Below, one piece after another: positions 34,857-49,110 of a DNA stretch of 64,000 nt. Made by a program: the position numbers and the translations under genes. The notes under the pieces were generated by a model. It was given only the letters and a program-made list of their open reading frames with translations. It ran no database searches and was not told where the DNA came from. How positions within the stretch are numbered: position 1 is the stretch's first letter; each line of letters opens with the position of its first letter. This stretch comes from Bryum argenteum (Eukaryota > Streptophyta > Bryopsida > Bryales > Bryaceae), in the NCBI GenBank assembly GCA_037043015.1, contig CM073323.1, forward strand, positions 2,046,001 to 2,110,000, read 5' to 3'.

Positions 34857-37800
34857 GTGTCGGCCATCTCATGGGCATTCGTGAGAATGCAACGGGCCTA
34901 GAGTCTTGAAGCCTCGTAGGCAAGAGGCTCCCCATTGGGCAAGCACGGTCACACATGGTATGTCTTGCATCTCTCGCCATTCGTACGTGTGGGAAAATAT
35001 GTCCCATCCAATGTTGCCAATTGAACTGTGTGTTGTTTGGATACACCTCCATAATCCAATATGGTCCCAACCAAATTGCATCAAGCTTGCTTGGAAATTC
35101 AAGCTTCTTACCATCTTGTAACATCACCATGGTCCCGGGGATCAAAGTTCGTTTCTTGTGGGACTTGTCAAATGCGGCCTTCTTCCTCCGTTGAGCCGTC
35201 TCTATGTGTTGAGCACTAAATCTCCTTGTTTCATTTAAGCCTTCTAGCATGAGCACCCTATCATGAATTGATTTTGAAACCGGCCATCTATCATTGAGGG
35301 CAATGCGTAATGAAGGAATTTCAATCTCAATTGGCAAGATGGCTTCCACGCCATAGACCAAAGCAAATGGAGTTTGCTTTGTGGTGACCTTGAAGGTAGT
35401 ACGATATGCCCACAACGCCGCATTAAGTTTAGCATCCCAATCTCTCTTGTTGTCATGTACGGTCTTTCTTAGAATCCTTACAATGGTTTGGTTGACTCTT
35501 TCCGCTAAGCCATTGGTTTGTGGGTGATAGGGTGTGGTCTTCCTATGATCAATGCCATAAGCGTTAGTGAGTTCCTCAATAAGGTCATTGAGGAAATGAG
35601 TACCACGGTCACTAATCAATATTTTGGGGACTCCAAAGCGAGTGAAAATATGCTCAAACATAAACCTTGCCGTGGTCTTCTTTGTCATGGGTCTTAATCG
35701 CCTTGGCTTCTACCCATTTGGTCAAGTAATCCACCGCCAATAGAATGTATGCATTTTGACGTGGTGATGTAGGGTGAACCGTCCAATATAATCTATGCCC
35801 CATTTCTCAAATGGGAGCAAGGGTAAGGAAGGATGAAGTGGAAGTGCCATATGAAGATCATTCCTTGCATATCTTTGGCAAGCATCACATCGACCGGCAT
35901 GTCGATGTGCATCCGCAAATAAGGTGGGCCAAAAGTAACCGGCGCGAAGAATTTTAAGTGCAGTAAGACGCCCGGAAAAATGTCCTCCACAAGCGCCATC
36001 ATGACATGCTTCAATGATTTTAGTAGCTTCGGGCTCACTCACACATCGACGAAGAACACCATCAATGCCTCGTCGGTACAACCGATTTGCAATGATTGCA
36101 TAGTGCCGCTATTCACTCTAATCTTCCTCCTCTCATTAGCGTCCAAGTGCTCAGGAAGCTTTTGAGTACTTAAGAATTCGGATATGTAAGTATCCCATGT
36201 AGGAACTACGGTGGTGGAAAACAAATTAGCATCGGGAAGCTCATCATCAATCTCCACCATACCCAAGGATTCCGAAATTCTAGATAGATGATCCGCTTGT
36301 AAGTGTAGACGCCCGGGTTTGTACTCCACCGTATAGTCAAGCTCTTCTAAGAGCAACACCCATCGAGCCACCCGACCACTAAGATCCGGTTTGTTGACCA
36401 TGTATCTCAATGCCAAATGATCAACAAAAAACACCACCGGATTCATGAGTAGGTAATGGCGGAACTTCTTTGCACTAAAAACCATGGCTAAACATTCCCT
36501 ATCCGTGGTGGAATAATTCCGCTCAAAAAGTGTCAATTGCCTACTAGCAAAAGCAATAGGACGGTCTTTGTTCTCGGGACCATGAGCTTGACACAATGTA
36601 GCTCCAACGGCCACCGCCGATGCATCACAATATACATGGAAGGGCTTCTCCCAATCCGGTGCAACAAGGCAAGGAAAGGATGTCAACTTGGATTTGAGAG
36701 CATCAAAACCTCGCTGACATTCGGGGTCCACACAAACTTAACATCCTTGCGTGTGAGATTGGTGAGTGGAATGGCCGCCGTGGCATAATTTGGCATGATG
36801 TCTCTATACCACCCAAAATGTCCTAATGCTCGTTGAATTCCCTTAACCGTAGTTGGAGGCTCAAGATTGAGAATCACTTCTATCTTCTCGGGATCCGGCT
36901 CTTTCCCTTTAGATACTACATAGCCAAGCAACACTCCTTTTTGTACCCCCATATATACTTTTTGGCTGGATTTAATGCTAGTTGGTTGCGCCGACACCTC
37001 AAAAACATTCACGCAACATGACATAATGGTCTATTGCTTTGGTTTGGGTGCTAAAATCATCAATGAATACCGACATGGATTTGTGAAGCAAATCAAAGAA
37101 GATGGCGGTCATGGCTCTTTGGAAGGTCGATGGAGCATTGCACAATCCAAAAGGCATGACTACATAGATGAAGGTTCCCCAAGGTGTGGTGAATGCAGTC
37201 TTGTGGTAATCATTTGGATGTATGGACACTTGATTGTAACCCGAGTATCCATCCAAAAATGTGTAGAGTTCATGACCGGCTACCTCATCTAGAATTTGAT
37301 TGACAAATGGGAGAGGAAAATGGTCCTTTTGAGTGGCCTTGTTCAAGCGCCGATAGTCAATGCACACTCTCAATTTGCCGTTCTTCTTCTTGACAAGGAC
37401 CATAAGAGACACCCAATCATGATCTCTACAGTTTTAATGAACCCCGCTTCCAAAAGCTTCTCTAACTCGCCTTCACAATAAGTTGAAGACGGGGATTCAT
37501 ACGCCTCTCCTTTTGTCGAACCGGTTGAGTACCGGGAAGAAGAGGTATAGTGTGTTGCACTATCTCCGGTGGAATGCCCTTGAGATCCTTATAAGACCAA
37601 GCAAAATGTCTCGAAATTCTAGCACTAGCTCTTTGTACTTTGCTATCTCCTCCTTTGTCAATTGAGCTCCCATTTTGATGAATCGTGCCTCCTCATTCTC
37701 CAATGAAACATCCACATCTTGGCAATCATTAATAGGAACCGTAATTGGATTTGTAGGGCCATGATACCAATCACTAGGAACCGCGGGGTATATAGGAGGT

Positions 37801-38950
37801 CACTTCCAACCTCCAAACTTGTGGAGGTTTTGCGGAAATGAAGTGGTGGTGGTAGAATGTCCTCTTCATTCAACAATCCTTCCATACCATGAGGTTGGGT
37901 GCCATCAATCTCAAGATTATACACCGCTTCATACTCCACTTCATCAAGCAAGGTCACCAAACCGGAATCAATGTCAACCTCATGTACTTCCTCTCTCCTC
38001 GTGGAAATGACATGCACCGCTTGGACTCGAGGTGTCTCATGATCCTCAAGATGCTCTTGAAGCCACGTAGTGAATTCACCATCATCTTCCCAATCATAAA
38101 GGCCGGGACCTAAATTCTTAATTGGCCCTAAATCAATAGGATTCTTTCCCACAAATAACATAGGATGTACATAGCCCACCTTCTCAACACTAAGCTCATC
38201 TTTGGTTTTTGGTTTCTCTCCTATGATTGAACTTTGTGAAGTGGTTGGAGTACCCAACGTCACCAAGGCCCGGTTATCAAATGGACCAAATGTCAAGGTG
38301 GATGTAGTAATAGACCAACAATCGGAAGCATTGGCCCTCCTCAACCAATCTCGGCCTAAAATAAGAGGATATGCCCCCTCTTTTCTCACAACCCTCAAAA
38401 CATGAAAAGTCAATGTGTAGATTTCTCCTCCGGCTTCCATTTGACAATTCACAATTTGGCCAAGTGGCTTGATGGAGCGCTCGTCCGCCACCTTCACTAT
38501 GTATGGTGAAGGACCGGTTAGTACCAAACCCAAACTCTCCATTGTAGAAAGTGGCATGATATTAATACCGCTTCCTCCATCTATCAAGGCATGTGGAATC
38601 ACCTTGTCTAGAATAGAGACATCAATTTCAAAAGCTCCATCATCAATCAAGCTCTCTACATACACCCTTGTAGTCATGATCTTTTGTTTAGGTCTACGAG
38701 GCATTGTGGCTCCCTCCTTAAATTCCTTCCTCAAAGAAGGAGCAACTTGGATGAGTTGGGCTATAGAGATATTAGCTTGGAGAGTGCAAAGATCCGACCA
38801 CAAATCATACTCCTCCGCCGGATTGAATACACGGCTATGCCGATTTTTTGACACCCTCTTATCTTGATTGCAAACCTCCATGGGTTCCACAAATTGGTGA
38901 AGATCATCTTCCTCATCACTAAGTAGCTCATATAGTGGTGCATCTTCCAT
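34852..38950 (-). pseudogene. pol: pol region of the Ty3/gypsy element (PR-RT-RH-IN)
   Basis: Retropepsin-like protease (DGGSGIN) lies near 38560. Reverse transcriptase near 36700-37420 has KKKNGKLRVCIDYRRLN, MPFGLCNAPSTFQ and FIDD. RNase H near 36100-36680 has CDASAVAVGA and STTDRECLA. Integrase runs from about 36030 down to 34860, with an HHCC finger (CDACQRYARN) and a catalytic core (ISDRGTHF, YHPQTNGLAERVN). The order is that of Ty3/gypsy. The region is broken and reaches almost to the 3' LTR, without an obvious purine tract before it. Confidence 0.9.
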
Positions 38951-39099
38951 GGAGGGATTATCTAAAGGTGGCTCATGAAGAATCTCTCTAGTTTACTCAC
39001 CAACAAAATTCTTCATAGCTTGAACATCATGGGCATCTCCTATGCTACTAGTTTCTTTTGAGATGGCATCCAAGGAAGGATTGTTCAAGCGTTGTTGCC

Positions 39100-40951
39100 T
39101 TGTCATCACCGCCACATGTTGCATGGGTGGATGGTGACTAGATGAGTCATGACTTGTGTCTCCAACTCATGAATGATCATATTGGCACTTTGATTTGCCT
39201 TGAATTCCGATTGAGTGGAAGATGTAGGAAATTGAGCCACATTGGGATGAAAAACCACTTCGTTTCGAGCATCTTGTGAGACAATTGGAGGTTGATGAGT
39301 GACACCCTGTTGCATATGAGGAGGAGTAGGATGAATTCCCATGTAGTATTGAGAATGCACATGATTAGGACGCAGGGTTGGCACTTGGTGAACATTTGGT
39401 GGTTGGTGAGAATATGATGAGTGTGCCACCATAGGAGGTCCAAGTGGTTGTCCAACACCTTGAGGGTACCATTGGGCCGGTTGGGGATTAATGTAATAAC
39501 CTTGTTGAGTCCCTTGAGGTGGGCGGTTGTAGAACAAATTCGGAGGAGGGTTTGGAGTGGTTGAATTGCCCAAGTTGGGTTCCCTTGGAGGTCTTCTACA
39601 CCTCTCGGTAGGATGATTGCCTCCGCAATTTCCACATGTTACACCAGATTCTACCCAACAAAGTCCAGGGCCAAGAGGATGCATTCGATGACAAGTGGGG
39701 CATGGAATACCTTTGGATTGAGGTTGAGCACCTCTTGGTTGCATAGGTGGATATGGACGTGGTAAAGGGGCCACATACGGACCTTGAGTCTTTGGCAATT
39801 GGCAATGTGTCTCACTATGGCCATATTGGTTGCAATTCCTACACCACATGTTGGGGGAAATTTCGGTCTCATTCAAGGGAGGAGGCGCATGTGCTGATTT
39901 TGCATTGATAGCCATAGCAATTTGGTTCCCAAAGCTCTTAATTGCATCATCAAGCCTTCTCTCCATCTTCTCAAATCGTGAGGACTCCGCTTGTGCATGC
40001 CATTCAAGTTGAGGAACCGGCAACCTAGAGTCCAAAGGCGCCGGTTGATTGTTAGGAGGAGTATAAGATTGCTCTCTAGAAGGGACCAAAGGATTTGGAG
40101 GTGTATAGTGTGCGGGAATAAATGCCGCACCGGTGCTATGGTTCGATTCCACATCCTATCATTTTCCTTCTCAATCCTCTCTACATGTCGGGCGACTTCT
40201 TGCGCATCCTCCAAAGTTCGTGGTCAGCATTTAAAATCTCTCTCATAGTGGCATGCTTGTTGAAGCCTTGAATGAAGTAATACCGGATGGTCTCATCAGT
40301 GAGGTGGTTACCAACAAAGCGGGTTATAACCGTATTGAAACGGCGAATGTATTCCGAAATTTCTTCGGATAGACCTTGGCGCATTCCCGTGAGAGCTACT
40401 AAGGCACTTTGTTGTCCGGTCTCGGTCTAAATTGTCTCAAGAATGCGGTTTGAAGAGCTTGCCAATTAGCAAAGGTTTCGGGAGCATGTGATCGGTACCA
40501 ATTGTAAGCTTGGCCTTCCAATGTAGTGGAGAACCAAACTAATCTATAAGTCTCTTCGGGAATCACGTTTGTAATAAGAGCCTCTATATACCGCTCAATG
40601 TGGTGTGAAGGATCCTCATGAGACATTCCCCAAAAACTTAGGCAAGTGTATGGGCATGGATCGTGGTGCTAAGTTTTGGGGCATTACAATGGGCAATCCA
40701 CGGGGTGCCATCATGGCATCCGCCGCATTGTTAGGATCCATGGGTGGGAGTAGATTGTCTTCCTCTATCCTATCGTTTGGCTCTATAGTGTAAGTGGATT
40801 CCTCTTCTAAGGGTTCGGGAGCAACAACGAAAATTGGTGATGGTTCTCTATTTCTTCCAACTATTGGGCTTGAATGTTTTTCCCTATTAGTCTCTTCTTC
40901 TCTATCGTGTAAAGATTGGCGTTGACGGTATTGTGATCGGGTAGTCACCAT
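39100..40951 (-). pseudogene. gag: gag region of the Ty3/gypsy element
   Basis: The region starts with MVTTRSQYRQRQ, then a retrotransposon-gag domain (YIEALITNVIPEE, AYNWYRS, FLRQFRP), a Pro-rich stretch and two zinc knuckles (CRNCNQYGHSETHC, CGNCGGNHPTERC). It would build the virus-like particle. Broken. Confidence 0.85.
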
Positions 40952-42649
40952 TCGGGCGTACTATCCATGTCATCCTTAGGATGCTATTTGAGCTACTCCA
41001 AGGTTTGACCTAAACTAAGTTTTTGTAACCGTGCCAATCCTTTCAACACCGAAGCAAGAAGATGACTACAAGGACTATTTCACCCAAATGTTGAAGAGAT
41101 GCAATAAACGGTTGGAGGTCCAAAGATACTATATATAGCCAAGTCAAGGTTTCAAGACCTCATGCGCTCTACTACCCACTTCATTCAAAGGTGTAATAAA
41201 TTCTACTCATTCTAATGGTTTCCTAACAAGGTTTAGAATCATCAATCACCACCGGCTCACTTGAATCATATAAGAGTACTTGGGTACAAGGTCCAGATTA
41301 CTATTAATAGAAAGTCACTCCAAACTCAAAAATAACTATCAATGCAAAATTGTGACTCCTAGACTTGCAATGGAAAGGAGGTAGCAAAGATAGGAGTTAA
41401 GGTCCGGGAGTTCGAGTAAAGTGTGCAATTTTGTATCAAAGTTATCTTAATCCAATTAAGTCATGATCATATGTTTTGCAAAATAGAGAAGGAAACGGTA
41501 GCCTTGCCTTCTACCCTTGTTTCCTCATAATCACACAACTCTTTTGAAATGATCAACCTTTGTACATCCTCACACACACTACTTGAAGTAAGTGTGCAAT
41601 TTTGTATCAAAGTTATCTTAATCCAATCAAGTCATGATCATATGTTTTGCAAAATAGAGAAAGAAACGGTAGCCTTGCCTTCTACCCTTGTTTCCTCATA
41701 ATCACACAACTCTTTTGAAATGATCAACCTTTGTACAAGCCACACACACCACTTCAAACTCAAGACCCTCCTACCTACCTCCACCTTATAATTGCCTCTA
41801 AGTTCCTTTCAAACACCACTCTTACATAAATTTAAGAATAAAAGCAAGCAAGGGAAGTACATCAAGCAAAGGGTGAAATTTTTGAGTCCATTAAAGTGTT
41901 TGGATGACTTAAAAGGCCAAAACACACCTCTCTAAGAAAATTTCAGCATGCGAAGTCCATACCTTCCTTCTTGGTGAGTGAAAATTACAACCTAATGCCT
42001 TACTACATTCATGAACAAATAATCCTCTACCCCCTCACCGTATTGGTGCACGTCTTGAAGTGGAATCCAATCAAGAACCTCGTGCGGTTCTTGAATGGGC
42101 GGCATCACCCAATCCACTTCCAATTTCCCACTTGGGTTACCGGATCAACGAAAGGTTTACAAGAATTTAATTTATTTATTTTTTTCTTAAGTTCACACAT
42201 GGATGGACCACAAAAGATGTGATGGACGGGTGAAGGGCAACCTGTATGTTCAACCTGCATCCACAAGCTCTTAGGATCCTTGGGGCATCACTCCCAATTC
42301 CCCCAATTTCAAACGACATAAACGGTCCCGCCGGCCACTAATCCGACCTCACCGTCATACAGAAACCACGACCTAATAAAGAAAAGCGACTAATACAACA
42401 CCAAAGGAGCCCCACCCAACAATGGTGGCACAATCCCCTTCACACTCACGACGCAATGTCATGAGCTACTCACAAGGGCAACAACACCCACAAAACGCCC
42501 AACCCACAATTGCAATTGAAATGAAAACACAAACACAAACAACACACATGCCTTCAAGCTCCTAGTCCGTACGCATATCCTTCAAAAATCATTTCACACA
42601 CTTTTACCACAAGTTAGATGACACTCTCTCCCGCAAACGCACCAAATTC
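40952..42649 (-). other. Leader of the Ty3/gypsy element
   Basis: A long non-coding leader between 5' LTR and gag. It contains a tandem duplication of about 169 bp (copies near 41410-41575 and 41580-41745, beginning AAGTGTGCAATTTTGTATC). Confidence 0.75.
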
Positions 42650-43993
42650 TATGAGCAATTCAACCCGTAGGAAGAAAAGCCCTAGAGTTGGGCCGGTTGA
42701 GAGTGGAGACACCTACCTAGCCCTTCCAAGCAATGGACTCTAAATCCTAACAAGCATTCACAAACACCATGCATCCACCATCACACGATCATCAAGACAC
42801 GAGATGCAATAAACATCACAAGAAAACCAATGGGGAAGAAGAAGTACAATTGGGGTCCAACCTCAGCTGGACCCTTGGCCACTAAAATGGCCGTATCTCC
42901 CTCGTCCTTGCTCTTCTTGAGGCAAGCTAGGAGTCTACAGAGAGCTAGCTTGATGATGTACTTGAATCCGGAAGCACGTCTCGTGGTTCTTCCTAAAACT
43001 TGAGTTATGCGGCCTCAAAGTCAGGCCTTCAATTTGCCCTCCACAGTAGACATGCTTTCACTTAATCGATCACCATTCCTCCGTCCATGATCCAAAAAGA
43101 GGAAGCCTAGGCTCTTTGGAAAGCTGGCTTCAAGGCGCTCCTCTCCTCCAAAGGGCTTGCTCAGATTTGTCTCCTACCGATAGAAATCGTTCTTCAAGTC
43201 AGCGCCGCCTCTTCTCGCCGTCCGCCGCAAGCCGGTGAAGTCCTCTTGGGAGATCCGCCATAGCTCCCCGTCGCTGCTCCTATGACCGCGCGCTTGGGCT
43301 CGTTGGAAAGCTGGCTTCAAGACGCTCCTTTCCTCCAAAGGGCTTGCTCAAACTCGTCTCCAGCCAAACGCTACACCTTCCCAAAGTTGGCAGATCCAGA
43401 TCTTGGTCGGGAAATCCACTCTCCTATCTTCTACCCTAACCTACCCACACTCACACCCACATCCAACAACTCCACACATTCTACTTGTGTGTTTTCTCCA
43501 TCTTAGATCACTAACTCCATTCTCCATAGCCACAACCTAGAAGCATCTCAAAAACCACACACATACACCAAAAACAAGAGAGACAAAACTAGCAAACCCT
43601 AGCAAAAAGAGAGAGACAAGTAAAAGAAATGAGAAAGAAAGAAAAGATAAAGGGGAGAGGGGAAGCATGAGGGAGAAATCCTACTCCCTCACCTTCCTTC
43701 TTACCTTTCTACTTTCTAAATTGCCTATCTACCTCTAACTCTAATACTACCTCACATCAAATATTCTTCAATTCTAACAATTTAGTTATCCTCCCTAACA
43801 TAAAATCATGTAATTGTCACTAAATTGCCATACTCAATGCTTTTCTTAATTATTCTAATAACTTCCGAGCCTATTTCTATAAATTCAAATTTAATGCATT
43901 TAGCCTATAGGAACCACACAAACTACTATAATCAAATGTATTTTGTATCTAGATATTCAATAACTAATACGTGAGCCATTTGTATGGCTCACA
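42650..43993 (-). repeat. 5' LTR of the Ty3/gypsy element
   Basis: A 1344-bp copy of the other LTR. Just inside it, in element orientation, TTTGGTGCGTTTGCGGGAG resembles the TGGCGCC-type primer-binding site of plant Athila/Tat-like elements, though imperfectly. Confidence 0.95.
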
Positions 43994-45345
43994 GATCCCT
44001 GCAGAATTTTGAGCCACAAGCGCAACCTCCGAACTGTACAGAGTACTCCTCACCGTAGTCCTGCAGGGTACACGATTCTACACATCACACATTTTCATAC
44101 TGAAGCAGTACAAGTGAATCAACTGAAAGCCGAAAAAACAAGTTGTAACAAACCAGGAACTAACCCAAGTCAGTTCTTCACCGCTTTGTATGTCAGTCTT
44201 TGCAAAGTAAGCAACCGTGAAGAAACGTGGATCGCTGGAGTCCACCTTCACTGGCATGTCCAAAAGATTTGCATCCTCACACCTGTGATTCAAAAAACGA
44301 GCCACGTTCCCGAAATTTAGTCCGTCTATACTCAAAGCTTGGTCGTCGGTGCAGGCAACTTCGGCCCTCCAATCAGCATCAAGACTGCATGTGTATGAAT
44401 TCCGTTTGTCCTGCGGTTTGTATCTCCTCATAATCTCTGCATTAGAGACTATTTCACCATTGTATGCCATGACGAACGTTCCCTTTACGATGGGTTCAAG
44501 ACACTTAACTCCCCATTGCCTACAATCATCAGTCCAAAATACTGCTAACTTAGCATTCAGTCCTTTTTGCACTACCCTATTACGACATTTTCGACTGCAT
44601 GGACACGTTAGATTACACTCAAAAATAAAATTGCGCGGAACATGTCCATGGCACCCTATTGTTTCATCCTTAGACTTAGTTGGTACTGGAGATGCAAACT
44701 TGTAACAACCCTCCCCTGGATCACAGTAAACTGGCGCGCATACCTTCACAAACAACAGGTTAACGATAAAATTTTGCCGGTAAAAAGAAGGAAAAACAAT
44801 ACATATTGCATTAAGTACTGTATTTCCTTCTGATTACGGCAAGAATACGGTAAGAATACGGCAATAATATACTGTCAAGTGTCCGAATGCTTACCTCGCG
44901 ACCTCCTGTACGCAGAATATCGATGAGCTGCCCGTCAGCAGTATAAGGTGCAATGCCACCATTTTTGGCAATGCAAGAGCAACCTGTAACAGAGTCACCA
45001 CAATCCTCCCCAACACACTTACAGGACCTCTCCCGTTGGTGATCAACCACAGCACTATCATGCAACACACTTTCCGGCACATACACAAATTCGGGCATAT
45101 TGGGGTGTCCATCCACAGGCATCTCAACAGGGATTGCCATGGGCTCCTTCCCCTTAGCAATATCATTCTCATCATACCAAGTGACCTGCGTTGGTCACGA
45201 TTCAACAAAAATTAATATGTATTGCACAAAAGAATAGACAATAAGCAATTTACTTATCGCCAAGTACAGAAGCAATGAAAATTGCAATGCAAAATCATGT
45301 ACACATCTCCACAATGCGTTTTTTCTTTATCCCCTTCTTGCTCAC

Positions 45346-46829
45346 CGGCTTCCGTTGGACTGATAGAGCGGCCTTGCCGATCGGGGATCCATGCACAGCG
45401 GCCAAATCCTTCATCTTCGGTGCCGCAGCTCCTCCCACCGCCTCTTCCTGTGAAATGGCCTTCATTTTCTTCGGGTCTTTCGACCCAACGTCTTCTGAGG
45501 GACCCCGAGACCTTCTACGTGTCTTCGGTACGCCTGATCCATCAACATCTGAAGGACCTACGGGTACCTCTGGACCCCTAGCTCGAGTTGCCGCTGCCCA
45601 GCGTCCCAAGTCTTCGTTGCCCATCCGGGCCTGCTCCCCCACAACATCTGCACTTACAACAGCCACGTCGACCATACCTTCGATGTGATGTTCGGTTGGA
45701 GTATCGATTGGAGGACCTACTCGCTTTGAAGCCTCGGGCACAATCTTCATCAACGTAGCCCCTGTCGTCCCTCTGCTGTGAATAACCAATCTTCGTTGCA
45801 TAGTCGTTGGCGATGTTGCAGCTCCTGCGGCCTGAGCATTGGCTGCTACGCCACTACTTGCAGTAGGAGGACTTTGCAGAACTGGCCCACCTGCAAGTCC
45901 AATGTTTTGTACACTAGGTGCATTGTGTGGTACAACATCTACTTCGGCTAGTCCACTATGCTCACCCATAGGTACAATCGCGCTGCTAGGCGGTACAGTC
46001 TTATTGGTCATGAGTACACTCTCCTCACACTGGGGTATACACTCCTCGACCGGGAGTACACTCTCCTCACACTGGGGCATACACTCCTCCCCCGAGAGTA
46101 CCCTCTCCTCACAGTCGGGCATACACTCCTTGATCGGTTGTACACTATCATCACCAAAGGGTACAACCTCTTCCTCCATCAGTACAGGCACGGATAGAGT
46201 CGGTTGAGTATCGTCTACTATTGGTACTCTCTCGGATACAGCCAATCTAGTGTCGACCACCATTGGTACACTCTCGAGTACATCCGACTCAATGTTGTTG
46301 ACTATGAGTGTACTATCGACTACAGCTAGTTCAGTGTCTTCGACTGTGAATACATTGTTTGTGACACCCGCCTCTATGTGGTCGACTATGGGTACACTTT
46401 CGGTCACACCCGGTTGCGTAGCATCCAATATGGATACACTCTCTACTACTCCCGATACACGGCCATCTACAGTTGGCAGCACTTCAGTAGGGGCCTGGAC
46501 TTCCTCTTGGGTAGGCTCTACACACTCCTGTACTGCCTCGCTACGCTGTTGTGCCTGAATGGACGTCTGGGCTGGTCCCGGATGCTTTAGTTTCACAAAA
46601 CCACATGATTGTAGTTGTTTCTGCACTTCACTCCCTCGTAATCTGGCACCCACCCTCGGTTTCCACAAACTGGGGTCCACTTCAATGACCTGGGCCGCAT
46701 CATCTGCTCCAGCCGAATCGCCACCATCATGATCAGTTTCTTCATCAGAGCCATCATCTCCGTCTCTCTTCGATGATGCAGTGTCCTCTTCAGACTCCGA
46801 CTCCTGCTGTGGAATACCTTTCAAAATAT
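45346..46829 (-). repeat. Degenerate amino-acid repeats in exon 4 of the SET gene
   Basis: Within the exon, two repeat types follow one another. One is ESVPIVDxT-like, about 17-20 residues each (roughly 46500-46180). The other, EECMPQCEESVLP-like, is 13-14 residues (roughly 46140-46010). In DNA this makes GTAC unusually frequent: about 13 sites in 480 bp. The region is acidic and probably disordered, linking the RING-like and SET halves. Confidence 0.7.
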
Positions 46830-48954
46830 CTACGCATAAATATCAAAAAACAAGGCTTAGCACCGCTAGACAATAACATCTTCATGCAGGCAGATCAGGG
46901 AATTCACATCTCAAAACACAAGGGAAATCATAATTCACCTGCTTGTATAGAAGGGTGGTGGAGTACTGCCTTAGATCTCTTGGCTGATCTTGGAGTTTGT
47001 GGAATCAAAACCGCTGCACACTTCCTAGTCGGTGATGGTGGCGTAGCTCCTCCCATGTCTTCTGTCTCACCACGAGACATCCTTCGCGTGGTTGGAGGAG
47101 TGACCGTTTCCACTACAGCGGTCGTCTCAGTTGCTTTTCCGAGGTCCCTTGAAAGAGTCTTGGTACATGAACCTGGCTGCTTGTCAGCACAATCTTCTTC
47201 ATATGCAAGGCTACTCGTGTCTATCCCCATTGCAGGAGATATGTCATCAGACTCTGCACACAAAAGCAACATATAAGGTTAAGAATTCTCTATCATATTC
47301 AATACATGCACTAACCTGCACTCCAGATCAAGAGTTTATCACACAAACCAATGGCACATTCAAATCCAAAATATGTGTGTCAGAAATATACCGTCTAGTT
47401 TGGCCTGGGCGTCCTCCTCCCGCTCGAGGTGCCACTTCTCTTGTACAAAGTCAGCACCAATTGCTATTGCCCTCTGTTTCAGCTCGTCAGAAGGAGCCTT
47501 CCATCCGAAGCTTTGGTGCCAGCTCGGGTGAACAACTTCATCACAACCCTGCATGCAACATTTACTGCCCTTTCCAAAAACAACTACTGCACACCAAGGA
47601 TGATAGATGTGCAAACAATTTGCAACTACAACATCGAAATTAGGAAAGGGATAGCTACAAAAAGAACACACTGTAATCGGTATGTATTGGATTTCGTCTT
47701 CTGCCGGTGCCGCAGCAGGATAGTACATCGGCCACGGTTGCATGCCCGACACTCGTCCCGCAAACTTCAGGAGATTAGCCTCCTCGCTCAAACTTCCCAC
47801 CTGCAGCTGCTGAACCCGGAGCCGAGCTTCAACATCAGCCATGTCGCACTCCACCTGGGCCAACTCTTCATGGGCTGCTAGTTGCATCTTCTCCGCATCT
47901 CCTATGCATGTTTCCATGCATTTCACCCGTACCGAAACATCCTGCCCAGTGCGTCGTCCTTGAGCTTCCAATCCCTTGATCTGGTTTGTAATGCTCTTGA
48001 TGTTTCTGGTGCAGTTAGTAATGTCTCCCCTGGCTGCCTCCAATCGAGCACCCAATTTCGTCATTCTATTCTTGTTGTCCTTCACCTCCACGTTGAGGAT
48101 CTTCAGAAGCTCCCCAATTCGCTCCAACCTCTCGGTTGCTTGCATTCCAGTATCCTCCTCCTGTTTGGTTGGAATCCGGGATGCGCATACCTCGGACACG
48201 TCCTACACAACAACAACACGTACAACAGAGGTGCTCAAATTACGCAATTTGTATAGAAACCACGTATGAGCAGATTAGGCTATCATGGGCAGTGATGCAA
48301 ACAGGGCAAGATAAGCGATACTATATACCATTACAGCAGTGTCCTCGAATTGCATTGCAGGAAAGTGTGAAGCCCTAGATACTAGGTCCCTTTCGAATGC
48401 ATTTGGTCATTCGACATCTGTACAGGTTTCAGCACTGGTTTCGGTGTTTGGCTAGACCTCCATTGCTCGCACTACTCATTCAAGGCAGAAGATGAACAAA
48501 GCATGCTGAATTTAGAAGGCTCAATGCTCAATGTGCACAAGTGCTTACCTTCTTGGGGTCGTCACCTTCTAATTCAGGGACTTCGAGTTTGTAAAACTCT
48601 GACTTCGGTATGCGCTGGATCTTCTGGTGCAAGCAGTACTCCAATTTTGCCCTGTACTTGTCTTTCCGATCTCGCTGAGTCAAGTTGGTGCTAGCCGCGT
48701 ACGCCGCCCAGTTCACCGACCCAACGCCGTTCGCCACCTCCAGAGTGATCCCCATCAAGGTTGTCATACCGGGCGGGCACCCCGCCCGCCTGTCCGTCCG
48801 CCTTGTCCGTCCGATAGAGCTCTCGCTCGCCCGATACGGTCAAACCTCTGTTGACTTTAATTTAGGTAAAAAAACGAGGACGTGGCAAGGGTTTGGGTAA
48901 AAACCAAGCCACTTGGTCGCCACGTATGCGCCACGTAGGTCGAGGACGGGCGGG

Positions 48955-49110
48955 TAAAAGGGGTTAGGGGCGGGAGGGGCCGGGGGGGGGAGGGGGGCTA
49001 GGGCGGGGAGGAGGGGGGCCGGGGGGGGGGGGGGCGGGCGGGGGGGGGGGGCGGGGGGCGGGGGGGGGGGGGGAGGGGAGGGGAGGGAGGGGAGGGGAGG
49101 GGGAGGTTGG
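48955..49110. repeat. G-tract region inside the hAT element
   Basis: Nearly pure G on the + strand with scattered A, C and T, in runs up to about 12 G. It has strong potential for G-quadruplexes. The proline-rich minus-strand ORF here is an artefact of this composition. Confidence 0.9.

Larger units (their letters stand above)
33512..43993 (-). mobile_element. Ty3/gypsy LTR retrotransposon, recent insertion, broken
   Basis: A 10,482-bp element on the minus strand with GATCC duplicated on both sides (33507-33511, 43994-43998). The order is LTR, long leader, gag with zinc knuckles, protease, reverse transcriptase, RNase H, integrase, LTR, as in plant Ty3/gypsy elements. The two LTRs appear to differ by a single base in a G-run, so insertion was recent. 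The coding region is in several frames, with several breaks (about five or more), so it looks non-functional as it stands. It sits in the last coding exon of the SET gene. Confidence 0.95.

Noticed and set aside
45839-46558. Plus-strand ORFs rich in Ser/Thr opposite SET exon 4
   Set aside because: They are antisense shadows of the repeat-coding exon, whose minus-strand frame fits the splice phases.
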